DNA of 41,233 nucleotides from Chitinophaga pinensis (lineage in GTDB: Bacteria; Bacteroidota; Bacteroidia; Chitinophagales; Chitinophagaceae): positions 1-41,233 of the forward strand of contig NZ_VOHS01000041.1 in assembly GCF_007896845.1 (NCBI RefSeq), given 5' to 3'. Numbering within the stretch: position 1 is the first letter of the stretch; each line of letters opens with the position of its first letter. The translations under genes were made by a program, and so were the position numbers. Below the pieces are notes generated by a model. That model was given only the letters and a program-made list of their open reading frames with translations. It searched no databases and was not told where the DNA came from. This document shows positions 16,470-28,600 of the stretch, in pieces.

Positions 16470-18500
16470 TTAGTGTTCCAGAACGGAGAATTCCGCTCTT
16501 CTGTTTGCCTTATGTTCTTCCTCCGTACAGTTCACGCCATTCGCACAACGGTTGATCAGTTTGGTCTCGCCATAACCTTTTGCAGTCAGGCGTTTTTTAT
16601 CAATTCCTTTGGAAAGGAAATAATTCAATGTTGAATTCGCACGACGCTGAGAAAGCTTCATATTGTAGCTATCATCAGAACGGCTGTCAGTATGGAAGGA
16701 CATATCCACTTTCCATGTCGGATTTTCCTTCATCAGCGCAATCAGCTTATCCAGCTCTTTTGCCACATCAGGACGGATATCCGCTTTACCCAGATCGAAA
16801 TAGATATTCTGCGGATTGAACTTGTTACCCAGCTCAATCTTATGCGGAGCACCAACTCCTTTTGCAGGAACAGGATCCTTTGGCTTATTCACCACAGACT
16901 CCATTTCTATCTTTTCCAGATAAAGGTCACGGTGTAAAACTGCAGATTCTGTCAATCCGTTTGTAGTCACCGCAACCCCCAATTCTGGTCTAAACAGTGC
17001 CTTCTGGCCATCCAGCGCATAGGCTGTCAAACTATCCAATGCAAAATGAAAATTACCTTCGTTATCAGTCGAAGCTTTTAACACCGCTCCGGTGTTCTTA
17101 CTAGCCAGAGTAATTGCTGCATCGCCCAGCGGCTGACCAGTCTTTTTATCGATGGCTTTACCTTCCAGCGAGAAGACGAGTATCTTCGCAGGCGTAAAAC
17201 GGTAAAGGTCATCACTGCCCTTTCCGCCTTTCCTGTTGGAAGAAAAATACATGGTATTGGTGCCATTATAGGCAGGTGCGAAATCATCCTGTGCACTGTT
17301 CACCGGCAGACCCATATTACGGACTGCCCATGTACCTTTCTCTTTAACCGCACGGAAAATGTCTAATCCGCCAAGACCCGGACGTCCATCTGTAGAGAAA
17401 TAGAACACTCCATTTCCATCAAACATCGGTGAACGTTCGTTACCAGTAGTATTGATCTCAGGTCCCATGTTCACCGGCGTCTGCCACTGACCATTTGCAT
17501 CCAGCGTACTGTAATAAATATCAGTGCCCCCAATTCCTTTATCGCCGTAATCTGCAACAAAGTAGAGGGTCTTGCCATCGGGAGTAATAAAAGGATCGCC
17601 AATGGAGTGATTGAATATTTCGTTGAAAGGGAAAGCAGGTAATTCTTTCCAGCCACCGCTCGTATCACGTTGCTGAGCTCTGATTTCGATATTGAGGGTA
17701 TAAGGATTCTCCTTACCTAACAGCGAACCTTTCTTTCTGGCCAGTTCGGTGACTGCATAATAGAAGGTTTGTCCATCCGCAGTATAACTGGCGTCAGCAC
17801 TATGATAATCACCATTCACATCACGTACCAGCAGTTTGGTGGTGCCGCTGTCCAGACCATTACTTTCATAGAGGTGCAGGTAACTGTTGCCGGTATAACC
17901 GTAATATTTTCTTTTGATGTTGCTGGTATTAAACAACATATCACGGCGTAAGGAGTCGTAAGGACGATCTGAAGCGAAGACTACTTTTCCGTTATTGAAA
18001 GCAGTGCTCCAGTCAGACCATTCACTGTTCAGTCCTTTCAGATTTTCCAGATCACCTCTTATCGGCGCTGCCGTCCATGCAGCAGCACTGTCACAACCAG
18101 CCTGCATACTCTTTGCGAGCATATCGCCCGGAGTTTTGGCCAGATAACCGTTCAGCACATCTTTTGCAGCACTGTATTGTTCATTGTTCATGAGGATCGC
18201 TGCATAGTGCAGTTCATCCTCGGCAGTATGCTCCGGCATGGCTACCAGTTTTCCATACCAGGTAGCAGCTGCAGGATAATCTTTCAACAAACGGTAGCTG
18301 GTAGCCAGACCACGCGCTGCTGTGACTGTTTCTTTCTTTTTGTAAGCTTTCTGATATAATGGAATAGCTGCTGCGTAATTGTATAACGTAGCCTGACTAT
18401 TAGCTTCTTTTATAACGTACTGTCCATTGGCGGTATTAAACAATCCCGTTACCAGCAAGGCACTTAACAATGCAGGAAGGGTATAATGTTTTCTATTCAT
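16470..18500 (-). CDS. OmpA-family protein with TPR and PD40 propeller domains
   Basis: About 676 residues. The start MNRKHYTLPALLSALLVTG gives a signal peptide; the ATG at 18533 adds 11 charged residues and is not used. Residues 25-140 are TPR-like (YAAAIPLYQKAY, DYPAAATWYGKL, QYSAAKDVLNGYL). About 150-430 form a PD40/WD40-type propeller (GKVVFASDRPYDSL, GKTLYFVADYGDKGIGG, GVFYFSTDGRPGLGG). A carboxypeptidase-regulatory-like segment follows, and the C-terminal OmpA domain binds peptidoglycan (IYFDLGKADIRPDVAKELD, LSQRRANSTLNYFL). This architecture is the common partner of PorP/SprF proteins in type IX secretion loci. It follows the PorP gene by 38 nt, so it is the third gene of the operon. 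Confidence 0.92.
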   Translation of the reverse strand: MNRKHYTLPALLSALLVTGLFNTANGQYVIKEANSQATLYNYAAAIPLYQKAYKKKETVTAARGLATSYRLLKDYPAAATWYGKLVAMPEHTAEDELHYAAILMNNEQYSAAKDVLNGYLAKTPGDMLAKSMQAGCDSAAAWTAAPIRGDLENLKGLNSEWSDWSTAFNNGKVVFASDRPYDSLRRDMLFNTSNIKRKYYGYTGNSYLHLYESNGLDSGTTKLLVRDVNGDYHSADASYTADGQTFYYAVTELARKKGSLLGKENPYTLNIEIRAQQRDTSGGWKELPAFPFNEIFNHSIGDPFITPDGKTLYFVADYGDKGIGGTDIYYSTLDANGQWQTPVNMGPEINTTGNERSPMFDGNGVFYFSTDGRPGLGGLDIFRAVKEKGTWAVRNMGLPVNSAQDDFAPAYNGTNTMYFSSNRKGGKGSDDLYRFTPAKILVFSLEGKAIDKKTGQPLGDAAITLASKNTGAVLKASTDNEGNFHFALDSLTAYALDGQKALFRPELGVAVTTNGLTESAVLHRDLYLEKIEMESVVNKPKDPVPAKGVGAPHKIELGNKFNPQNIYFDLGKADIRPDVAKELDKLIALMKENPTWKVDMSFHTDSRSDDSYNMKLSQRRANSTLNYFLSKGIDKKRLTAKGYGETKLINRCANGVNCTEEEHKANRRAEFSVLEH

Positions 18501-18538
18501 AATGGTCTTATGATATCTGTTTTTGTAACGCAATGATG

Positions 18539-19516
18539 TTAGAAATATCTTGGTGACAACATCCTTGCTTTAGGATTGGCCCAGGTATAGTTGATCGATA
18601 CCTCATGTGTAGAAAAGCTGTTAGCCCCTGTACCATTTGTCGTCTGATCGTATGCATACCCGATACGCAGTTTGCTGTTGATAAAGAAATCAACCATACC
18701 AGCTACAGCGCCTGACTTACTCAGGGAATTAGCGATCTTATCTTTGTTAAATACAGCAGTACGATAAGAAGCACCGATCCACAATTTCTCATGAAACAGT
18801 ACGAAGGCGTTCAGGTCAGCACTGGTCGGACCTGCGAAGTCTTCTTTCACCAGAATAGATGGTTTCAGGGAAATGTTTTCTGACAATGGGAACAGCGCAC
18901 CAACGGTATAAAACATGTTTGGTTTCAGCGGCAGATAAGTTCGCAGTTTATCAGACTTCTGAAAAGATCCGGAGATGATATTATCCGCAGATACACCGGC
19001 ATAAAAACGCTCACTGTTATAGAAGATACCCACCCTTGCGTCAGGCATGATGGAAGTACCTTTTGCATTCATCAGCAGCGCATCATTCTGATTCGACGGA
19101 TTAAGCGCCTTCAGATTCAGCTGTTGCTGGATGAATCCCACACTCAGGCCAATCGCCAGTCGTTTGTTACCATCTGCGTCCATAGGAATACGATACGCAT
19201 AAGTACCGTAAAGGGCAGTGTTCTTCTCAGCGCCCAGCTGGTCATTAACTGCCTGCAGACCTAAACCCACACGACCATCGTTTACGACGCCGTCAACTGC
19301 AGCAGAGAATGTTTTGGGAGCACCGGGAAGACCTGCCCATTGCGTACGGTAGAACATATTGAGGTTCCACTGTTCTTTATAACCTGCATATGCCGGATTA
19401 ATATAAATTCCGTTAAACATATACTGGCTGAATTGCGCGTCATGCTGCGCATGTGCCGACTGGAATGATAGGAAGAATATTATAGGTAGAATGATCTTGT
19501 AAAACTTGCTAGTCAT
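18539..19516 (-). CDS. PorP/SprF-family type IX secretion membrane protein
   Basis: A 325-residue outer-membrane beta-barrel. The signal peptide (IILPIIFFLSFQSAHAQ) leads into the family's hallmark HDAQFSQYMFNGIYINPAYAGYKE. Repeated amphipathic strands with GVSADNIISGSF and LRIGYAYDQTTNG follow, ending in SINYTWANPKARMLSPRYF. In Flavobacterium, SprF is required for secretion or surface anchoring of the SprB adhesin encoded just upstream; the same order is found here. The reading frame is complete, lies 85 nt after the adhesin stop, and has a hairpin in the gap. Confidence 0.92.
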   Translation of the reverse strand: MTSKFYKIILPIIFFLSFQSAHAQHDAQFSQYMFNGIYINPAYAGYKEQWNLNMFYRTQWAGLPGAPKTFSAAVDGVVNDGRVGLGLQAVNDQLGAEKNTALYGTYAYRIPMDADGNKRLAIGLSVGFIQQQLNLKALNPSNQNDALLMNAKGTSIMPDARVGIFYNSERFYAGVSADNIISGSFQKSDKLRTYLPLKPNMFYTVGALFPLSENISLKPSILVKEDFAGPTSADLNAFVLFHEKLWIGASYRTAVFNKDKIANSLSKSGAVAGMVDFFINSKLRIGYAYDQTTNGTGANSFSTHEVSINYTWANPKARMLSPRYF

Positions 19517-19563
19517 AATCTCTTTTTTTACTGTTGGAAGGGAAATGGCCGTTTAAGTAAAGA

Positions 19564-19583
19564 CTACCGGCTGGCGCCGGTAG
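19564..19583 (-). terminator. Hairpin between adhesin and porP genes, possible attenuator
   Basis: Perfect 8-bp stem CTACCGGC / GCCGGTAG with loop TGGC, flanked by nine T residues on the plus-strand side. In the minus-strand transcript the A-run comes before the stem and only TCTTTACTT follows, so it would be a weak terminator or an mRNA-stabilising structure that sets porP level relative to the adhesin. Confidence 0.45.
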
Positions 19584-19601
19584 CCTTTTTTTTGCTGATT
19601 C

Positions 19602-22600
19602 TTATCGCAGCAGCATGATATAACCGTTGTAGGTATGCCACTGTCCATTGGCGTCCAGCCCCTTCAAAGTATAGTAATATGTACCTGCGTTCAGACCTTG
19701 TCCATCCCAATCACTCTGGTAGTTCTGCTTTCTGTAAAGCACGTTGTTCCAGCGGTTGTAGATAATGATCTCGTTCTGCACGAATTTGTTCAAGCCTTTG
19801 ATCTCAAGTTTATCGTTGGCGCCATCACCGTTTGGTGTGATCACGTTTGGTACTGTTACTTCATCAGGAACGATGTTCATATTAACAGTAGCCACGTTAC
19901 TCCAGCTGCCATTCTGATCCTGTACTCTGTAAGTAAATGAATCCGGACCATTATAACCTTGTGCAGGTGTATAAACGATGGTGCCATCTTCATTGATAAC
20001 AACAGTACCGTGAGCAGGTTGTGTTACTACCTCTACTGATTTCGGATCAAGCGGAGTGTTGTTATCTCCCGGTTTGTCGTTCTTCAGTACCGGAATAGTT
20101 ACCGGATTATCTGCTCTTACATTACCATAGTCATCAGTGTCTGCTTCCGGTAATGGATCTGCTGCCACAGCTGGTGCTGTACAAGCGGCACATGTCGGAG
20201 CCGGATCACTGGTTTCACTGCTTACATCTACAGTGTTAACAAGCGCACCCTGATAAGTATCTGGTGTTTTCACCACTACCTCATAAGTCACTACTGACTG
20301 GTCAGGCATCATCGCGATCGTCTCATTCAGATCACCGGTACCACTTGCGTTTGGCAATGTTACAGTACCGTTGGTAACAGTGGCTGTCCATGAACCGATA
20401 GTAGTACCCGCAGGTGCCAGATCTTTGATGTTGACTTTAGTAGCCGGTGCAGGACCGTTATTCTTCACCGTAATGAGATAGACTACATCCTTACCTGCAA
20501 CAAAGTTCTTCTGAGAAGGATCTTTCAGTTGTTTGGTAACTTCCAGATCTGCACTCTCTACCGGCTTCAGCACAGCAGTAGTGCTGCTGTTGTTTGTCTG
20601 GTCATTATCGGTTATTGTACCTGTTACAGTAGCTGTATTGCTGATATCGCCTCTGAAGTCAACCGGAACGGATACTACCACACTGTATCTCACAACAGCA
20701 TTAGCAGCCATTACCGCAATTGTCTGATCCAGATCACCCACACCATTATTAGCTGGCAGTGTTACAGTACCATTGGCTACAGTAGCCGTCCATGTGTTGA
20801 TGGTAGTACCTGCCGGAGCGATGTCTTTTACATTTACGCCCTTCGCAGTTGACGGACCAACGTTCGTCACATCGATCGTATATTCCAGCGTACGACCCGG
20901 TACATAATCCTGTGCAGCAGTGGTTTTGTTGATCTGAAGATCAGCAACTGCTACTACAGGCAGTGCAGGTGTAGTTGAGTTGTTGTTGGCAGTAACCGGA
21001 TCAGCTGTCTGGCTACTTGCAGTAGCAGTATTGCTGATAGTTGCCGCGCTATAATTACCCGGAATCTGTACGGTCACGTTGTATGCTACAACCGCACCAG
21101 ATGGCAGATTATTGATAACTGCATCGATATTACCTGTTCCGGATGTCTCAGTCAGATCAGGTGAACCACTAACAGCTGTTGCTGTCCATGTGCTGATCGT
21201 TGTACCGGCAGGAGCTGCATCTTTTACTTTAACCACAGCTGCCGCATCCGGACCGTTGTTGGTGACAGTGATTACATACTCCAGCGGAAGTCCTGCGATA
21301 GCACTAGTTTGTGCAGCATCTTTCAGCTTCTTGGCTACTACTACATCTGCTTTTGCAGCATCTGTCAGTGCAGGGCTGGTGCTGGTGTTATTACCCGGCA
21401 CAGCGTCGGTAGTCGTGCTGCTGATGGTGGCAGTGTTGGTCAGGTTACCGGTATGGTCAGCGTGTACTTTCACACCTACTTCGTACCTGATCACTGCGCC
21501 GGCAGGCAGTAATGCTACGGTTTCATTGATATCAGTATTACCATTTCTGTCAGGCAATGTGACAGTACCGTTCAGTATGTTCACACCCCAATAGAAGATG
21601 TTGGTTCCCGCAGGGGCTACATCTTTTATGTTTACATTTTTGGCATCTGAAGGGCCGTTATTCTTAATCGTGATATAGTAGAATACATCTTCACCCGGTT
21701 TGAAGGTGGTCTGTGCTGTATTCTTCAGTGTTTTAACCACTTCTACATCAGCTTTCGCTGTTGGCGTCAGCCCGGTAGTAGTGCTGGTATTATTACCCGG
21801 TGTGTTATCTGTTGCATCACTGGTCGCTGAAGCGGTGTTGCTCAGGTTAGCAGTAAAGCTGGCAGGCGTAGACACTACCACGGTATAAGTTACCGCTGTG
21901 CCATTTGGCATTTTCGCGATGGTCTGGCTGATATTACCTGTACCGGAAGCAGCAGGTAAAGTCACCGTACCGGTCTTCACAGCAGCTGTCCATGATTTGA
22001 TCGTCGTACCGGTTGGTGCGTTATCGATCACTTTCACGTTTGGCGCATCGCTCGGACCATTGTTAGTTACCGTGATAGTATAGATTACATCTTCACCCGG
22101 AGCGAACACAGTTGCGGTCGTTGTTTTTACCACAGCGATATCTGCTTTTGGTGATGGCGTAATACCTGTCGTTGTGCTGGTATTGTTAGCAGGGGTATTG
22201 TCAGTCGCATCGCTGGTAGCGGAAGCAGTGTTACTCAGATTAGCGGTAAAGCTGGCTGGTGTAGCTACTACTACTGTATAAGTTACCGCTGCGCCATTTG
22301 GCACTTTTGCGATGGTCTGACTGATATTACCAGTACCGGAAGTAGCTGGTAAGGTTACAGTACCTGTTTTCACAGCGGCAGTCCATGATTTGATAGTCGT
22401 ACCGGTTGGTGCATTATCAATCACTTTTACATTGGCTGCATCACTAGGACCGTTATTCGTTACGGTGATGGTATACGTCACATCTTCACCCGGAGCGAAT
22501 GTAGTCGCAGTAGTTGCTTTTACTACAGCGATATCTGCTTTTGGTGCTGGTACGATACCTGTCGTAGTGCTGGTATTGTTAGCTGGCAAATTATCAGTTA

Positions 22601-25600
22601 CGTCACTGGTAGCGGAAGCAGTATTACTCAGATTAGCCGTGAAGCTGGCTGGTGTAGATACTACTACAGTGTAAGTTACCGCTGCACCATTTGGCATTTT
22701 CGCGATCGTCTGGCTGATATTGCCTGTACCGGAAGCAGCTGGTAAAGTCACCGTACCGGTTTTCACAGCAGCAGTCCATGATTTAATAGTCGTACCGGTT
22801 GGTGCGTTATCGATCACTTTTACATTTGCTGCGTCACTCGGACCGTTATTCGTTACAGTGATGGTATAGGTTACATCTTCACCCGGAGCGAATGTAGTTG
22901 CAGTAGTAGTTTTTACTACAGCGATATCTGCTTTTGGTGATGGTGTGATACCCGTGGTTGTGCTGGTATTGTTAGCAGGTGTATTGTCCGTCGCGTCGCT
23001 GGTAGCTGAAGCAGTGTTACTCAGATTAGCCGTGAAGCTGGCTGGTGTAGACACGACTACAGCGTAAGTCACCGCCGCGCCATTTGGCACTTTCGCGATC
23101 GTCTGACTGATATTACCTGTACCGGAAGCAGCAGGTAAAGTCACCGTACCGGTCTTCACAGCAGCTGTCCATGATTTGATCGTCGTACCGGTTGGTGCGT
23201 TATCGATCACTTTCACGTTTGGCGCATCGCTCGGACCATTGTTAGTTATCGTGATAGTATAGGTTACATCTTCACCCGGAGCGAATGTAGTGGCAGTCGT
23301 TGCTTTTACTACAGCGATATCTGCTTTTGGTGATGGTGTAATACCTGTGGTGGTGCTGCTGTTGTTAGCCGGAACCGGATCCGTTGCATCGCTGGAACCG
23401 GAAGCAGTGTTGCTCAGGTTAGCAGTGAAGCTGGCTGGTGTGGCTACTACTACAGTGTAAGTCACTACGGCGCCGTTTGGCACTTTCGCGATCGTCTGGC
23501 TGATATTACCAGTACCGGAAGCAGCTGGTAAGGTGACAGTACCGGTGGTTACAGCAGCCGTCCATGATTTGATCGTCGTACCGGTTGGCGCGTTATCAGT
23601 CACTACTACGTTGGCTGCATCACTCGGACCGTTATTCGTTACGGTGATAGTATAGGTTACATCTTCACCCGGAGCAAAGGTGGTCGCAGTAGTTGATTTA
23701 ACAACAGCAATATCTGCTTTCGGAGATGGTGTAATACCAGTGGTCGTGCTGTTGTTATTGGCAGGTACCGGATCCGTTGCATCGCTGGAACCAGAGGCAG
23801 TGTTGCTCAGGTTTGCAGTGAAGGTCGCCGGAGTAGATACAACAACTGTATAAGTCACTACTGCACCATTTGGCACTTTGGTGATGCTTTCGTTGATATT
23901 ACCTGTACCGGAGGCAGCTGGTAAAGTGACAGTACCGGTGGTTACAACAGCTGTCCATGACTTGATGGTTGTACCGGTTGGTGCGTTATCAGTCACTACC
24001 ACGTTTGCTGCATCACTCGGACCGTTATTCGTTACTGTGATAGTATAAATCACATCTTCACCCGGAGCAAAGGAAGTCGAAGTAGTTGACTTTACTACTG
24101 CGATATCTGCTTTCGGTGCTGGTGTAATACCAGTAGTGGTGCTATTGTTGTTAGCAGGCACCAGATCAGTTGCATCGCTGGAACCGGATGCAGTGTTGCT
24201 CAGGTTTGCAGTGAAGCTGGCAGGAGTAGATACAACAACTGTGTAAGTTACTACTGCACCATCTGGCACTTTCGCGATCGTCTCATTGATATTACCAGTA
24301 CCGGAAGCAGCTGGTAAGGTGACTGTACCGGTAGTTACTACAGCAGACCATGATTTGATAGTTGTACCTGCTGGTGCGTTATCAATCACTTTTACATTCG
24401 CGGCATCACTCGGACCGTTATTCGTTACAGTGATCGTATAAGTTACATCTTCACCCGGAGCGAATGTAGTGGCAGTCGTTGCTTTTACTACAGCGATATC
24501 TGCTTTTGGTGATGGTGTAATACCTGTGGTGGTGCTGCTGTTGTTAGCCGGAACCGGATCCGTTGCATCGCTGGAACCAGCAGCAGTGTTGCTCAGATTG
24601 GCAGTGAAGCTGGCTGGTGTAGCTACCACTACAGTGTAAGTCACTACAGCGCCGTTTGGCACTTTCGCGATCGTCTGGCTGATATTACCAGTACCGGAAA
24701 CAGCTGGTAAGGTGACAGTACCGGTGGTTACAGCAGCCGTCCATGATTTGATCGTCGTACCAGTTGGTGCGTTATCAGTCACTACTACGTTGGCTGCATC
24801 ACTCGGACCGTTATTCGTTACTGTGATAGTATAAGTTACATCTTCACCCGGAGCAAAGCTGGTCGCGGTTGTTGATTTCACAACAGCGATATCTGCTTTC
24901 GGCGCTGGTGCGATACCAGTGGTCGTGCTGTTGTTGTTAGCTGATACCGGGTCAGTTGCATCGCTGGAACCAGAGGCAGTGTTGCTCAGGTTGGCAGTGA
25001 AGCTGGCCGGAGTAGATACAACAACTGTATAAGTCACCACTGCACCATTTGGCACTTTGGTGATGCTTTCGTTGATATTACCTGTACCGGAGGCAGCTGG
25101 TAAAGTGACAGTACCGGTGGTTACAACAGCTGTCCATGACTTGATGGTTGTACCGGTTGGTGCGTTATCAGTCACTACTACGTTTGCTGCATCACTCGGA
25201 CCGTTATTCGTTACTGTGATAGTATAAATCACATCTTCACCCGGAGCAAAGGAAGTCGAAGTAGTTGACTTTACTACTGCGATATCTGCTTTTGGTGTTG
25301 GTGTAAGTGTTGAAGTGCTGGTATTATTTGTTGTTACCGGATCAGCTACATCTGCGGAAGTAGCATTGGCGGTGTTAACCAGATTACCCGTGAATCTGGC
25401 TGGTGTCGATACAACGACAGTGTAAGTCGCTACCGCACCACTTGGCAGAACCGGAATACCTTCATTAATGTCACCGGAACCCGAAACATTTGGCAGGCTA
25501 ACGGTACCCGTAGTAGCTACTGCTGTCCATGATGTGATTGTCGTACCGGTCGGTGCGTTATCAGTCAAGGTTACATTAGTGGCTTCACTCGGACCATTAT

Positions 25601-28600
25601 TGGTTACGGTAATTGTATAAGTTACGTCTTCACCCGGAGCAAAGGTAGTCGCAGCAGTAGATTTCACTACTACGATATCCGCTTTAGGTGATGGCGTGAT
25701 AGGTGTTGTCGTACTTGCGTCGTTAGTGCCTGTAGGGTCGGTTGCGTTGTTTGCTGTAGCAGTGTTGCTCAGGTTACCGCTAAAGTTTGGCGGAGTAGCA
25801 ACAACAACTGTATACGTTACAACTGAACCATTTGGCAGTTCCGTGATAGTTTCATGAATGTCTCCTGTACCTGAAGTAACAGGAACTGTTGCAGTACCTG
25901 TTGTTATAGCGGCGGTCCATGATTTGATAGTTGTACCAGCTGGTGCAACATCTGTCACTGATACCGCGCTACCATCACTCGGACCATGGTTCGTAACGGT
26001 GAAAGTATAAGTTACATCTTCACCCGGCGCAAAAGTCGTTGATGTTGTTGATTTCACAACACCGATATTCGACTGTCGGTTCGGCGGAAGTGTTACCGTG
26101 CTGGTATTATCACTGGTTACAGGATCGAACAGATCACTGGTAGCAGAAGCATTGTTCACCAGTGGGGAGTTGTATGCTGCTGATGTCGTTACGGTAACAG
26201 TATAAGTTACAGTGCTTCCATTAGGAAGGCTGGCAATTATCTCATTGACACTACCCGTTCCGGATGTCGCCGGAAGCGTTACACCCGCTGTTGCAGTAGC
26301 TGTCCAGCTCATGCCGGCAGCACCTGTAGGCAGATTGTCGGTCACATTCACATTCACTGCGTCATCCGGACCATTATTCGTCACTGAAACAGTATATACA
26401 ACCGCTGTTCCGCCCGGTATAAAATAGGATGCACCGGTAGATTTCGATACCACGAGATTGGCTCTTGGCACCACCTGAATTGGCGGTGTCGTGCTGGTAT
26501 TATCACCGGTTACAGCGTCATCAGGTGAGGTTGCGCTGGCAGTATTCTGCAGACTACCAGTGAAACCGCCCGGTACATTCACCGTTACGGTATATGTCAC
26601 AACAGCGCCGGCTGGCAATGTTGTAATTGTCTCGTTAATATTTCCCGTGCCACTGGCAGCAGGTAAAGTACCAGTACCTGTAGTGAAGGCGGCGGTCCAG
26701 TTGCCAATTGTGGTACTGCCCGGCGCATTGTCCGTCACATGTACGTTACTGGCAGCGTTGGTTGCAGAAGTATTTGTAACAGTGAAAGTGTATGTTACTG
26801 TTCCACCGGGTGTATAACTGGTAGCAGCAGTCGTCTTGTTCACCACAATATTTACATTGGGGATCGCTGATACGGTGTTGCTATATTTTATATTGTTACA
26901 ATTCTCAGTAGCGGTACCGTTTTTACACTCCAGATGAGGATCTGTCGGAGGTACGGTTGCATCCGGGTTGGTAGCATCCGGATCGGTTACGTCTTTCGGA
27001 CGCATGATGCTGGTCTCGATATTGATCGCACCAGTTGTAGAAGGAGTACCTTTAAAGGTAAAGGTGATGACACAGCCGTTAGGCAGGTCCAGCAAGGCGG
27101 AATAGTTACCACCAGTGAGTGCTGCACTGTTAACGGTACCGCAACTGGTAGTATATGTCACATCACTTACACTGGCAATAGTAAAGCCGGCAGGCACTTT
27201 TATTGCAAAAGGCGCACCGGTTACGTCGCTCGGACCATTATTTACAACTACCACCTGATAGTTGATAGGTTGTCCCTGATATACTTGTGTAGTACCACCA
27301 ACACTCGGACCTACACTTTGAATCGCGAGGTCAGCACGTACTATATTAAGTGAAGTGTTCTTGCTGGCGACGTCACCGAGGATATAGGTCCAGGTGTCCA
27401 TCGTTCTGTTGTTACCGAAGTCCAGTCCCCATTTATGACCATTACTATTACTGGAAATACCGCTGCCTTCGTTACCATTGATCAGTGGATTACTTGCAAT
27501 ACCTGCGCCACCACTGAAAGTAGAATCCGCCCAGTACACGATATCATTCTCCACTGTAACGTGGTCATCTTTGAGCTGCTCGATGATCAGACCATTTCTG
27601 TTAGTCTCCACATCTATAAAGGGAAAGTGGATCTCAGAACCCTGCAGCTGTACTTTGGCTACAACGTTTGCAACACCAAGTGCAGGAGCAACACCTGCTC
27701 CATCTTTACCATCCCAGAAAATACTGTTCGCTCCTTTTGCTGCCGTTCCGGTTATTTTCCTCGTTACAAATGAACCTGAACCCTCCAGTGTGATACGATA
27801 AGTTCCGATAGTGTTTGCATCAAACTTAATGTAAGCACCTTTTGAACTCACCTGTCCCGATGTTCCTTCTACCCCATCAACAGAGATATTAGAAATAGTC
27901 GGTATTACTTTTGGTACATTTAACCAGGTTATTTTTCCGCCAGGTTGAGGTGCTGAGGTAGGTAAAGTAGCATCAGGCACCTGATAAAACATCTTATGGG
28001 TAACGCTGTAAACACCATCATCTTTCCTTGGATCCCATGTATAGATCTCATTATTATAGGCGGTACCCGCTACACTTTTATAATAAGGTGGATCTGTATC
28101 TTTTCCTTTATCCGTAAGACCTTTGTTATTCACAAAAGCAACGAAACCAAGACCATCCAGTCCATTGTTATTTACTTTAAACAGATATCCATCGTTTGTC
28201 AGTACATACAGTTTCGCCTGATAATCGTTATGCTGTACATACATGTTCAGCACGTTGGTATATACCCTGCCGGACTGTATAACACTGGCTGCGCTTCTCA
28301 CAGATACATCCCATGCACAAATAGCACTGCTACTTCCATTCTGCACCCAGTTTTCATCCGCGGTCCAGTTTGCACCCGCACCTTCATTGATCTGAGTCGG
28401 GGTTAAGGTGGCAATGAATTCCACTTTCCACAAACCTGTCTGTCCTGCGCCTGCGACCCTTGTAAACGGCGTATAGCCCGACCATGGTCCGGCTTTTTCC
28501 GCTGTTCTGTTGGCAATTTGTCCTACCGTAGTCGAACCTATCGTTGACGAGTACACGGTTCCGTCGGGAGCGGTTAAGATAAGCTGTCCTGTGCCGATAC

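Noticed and set aside
26212..26427. Plus-strand open frames inside the adhesin region (also 21079-21594, 26491-26817 and others)
   Set aside because: They are antisense reflections of the Thr/Val/Asn-rich repeats, recur with the 393-bp unit, and have no start signals of their own.
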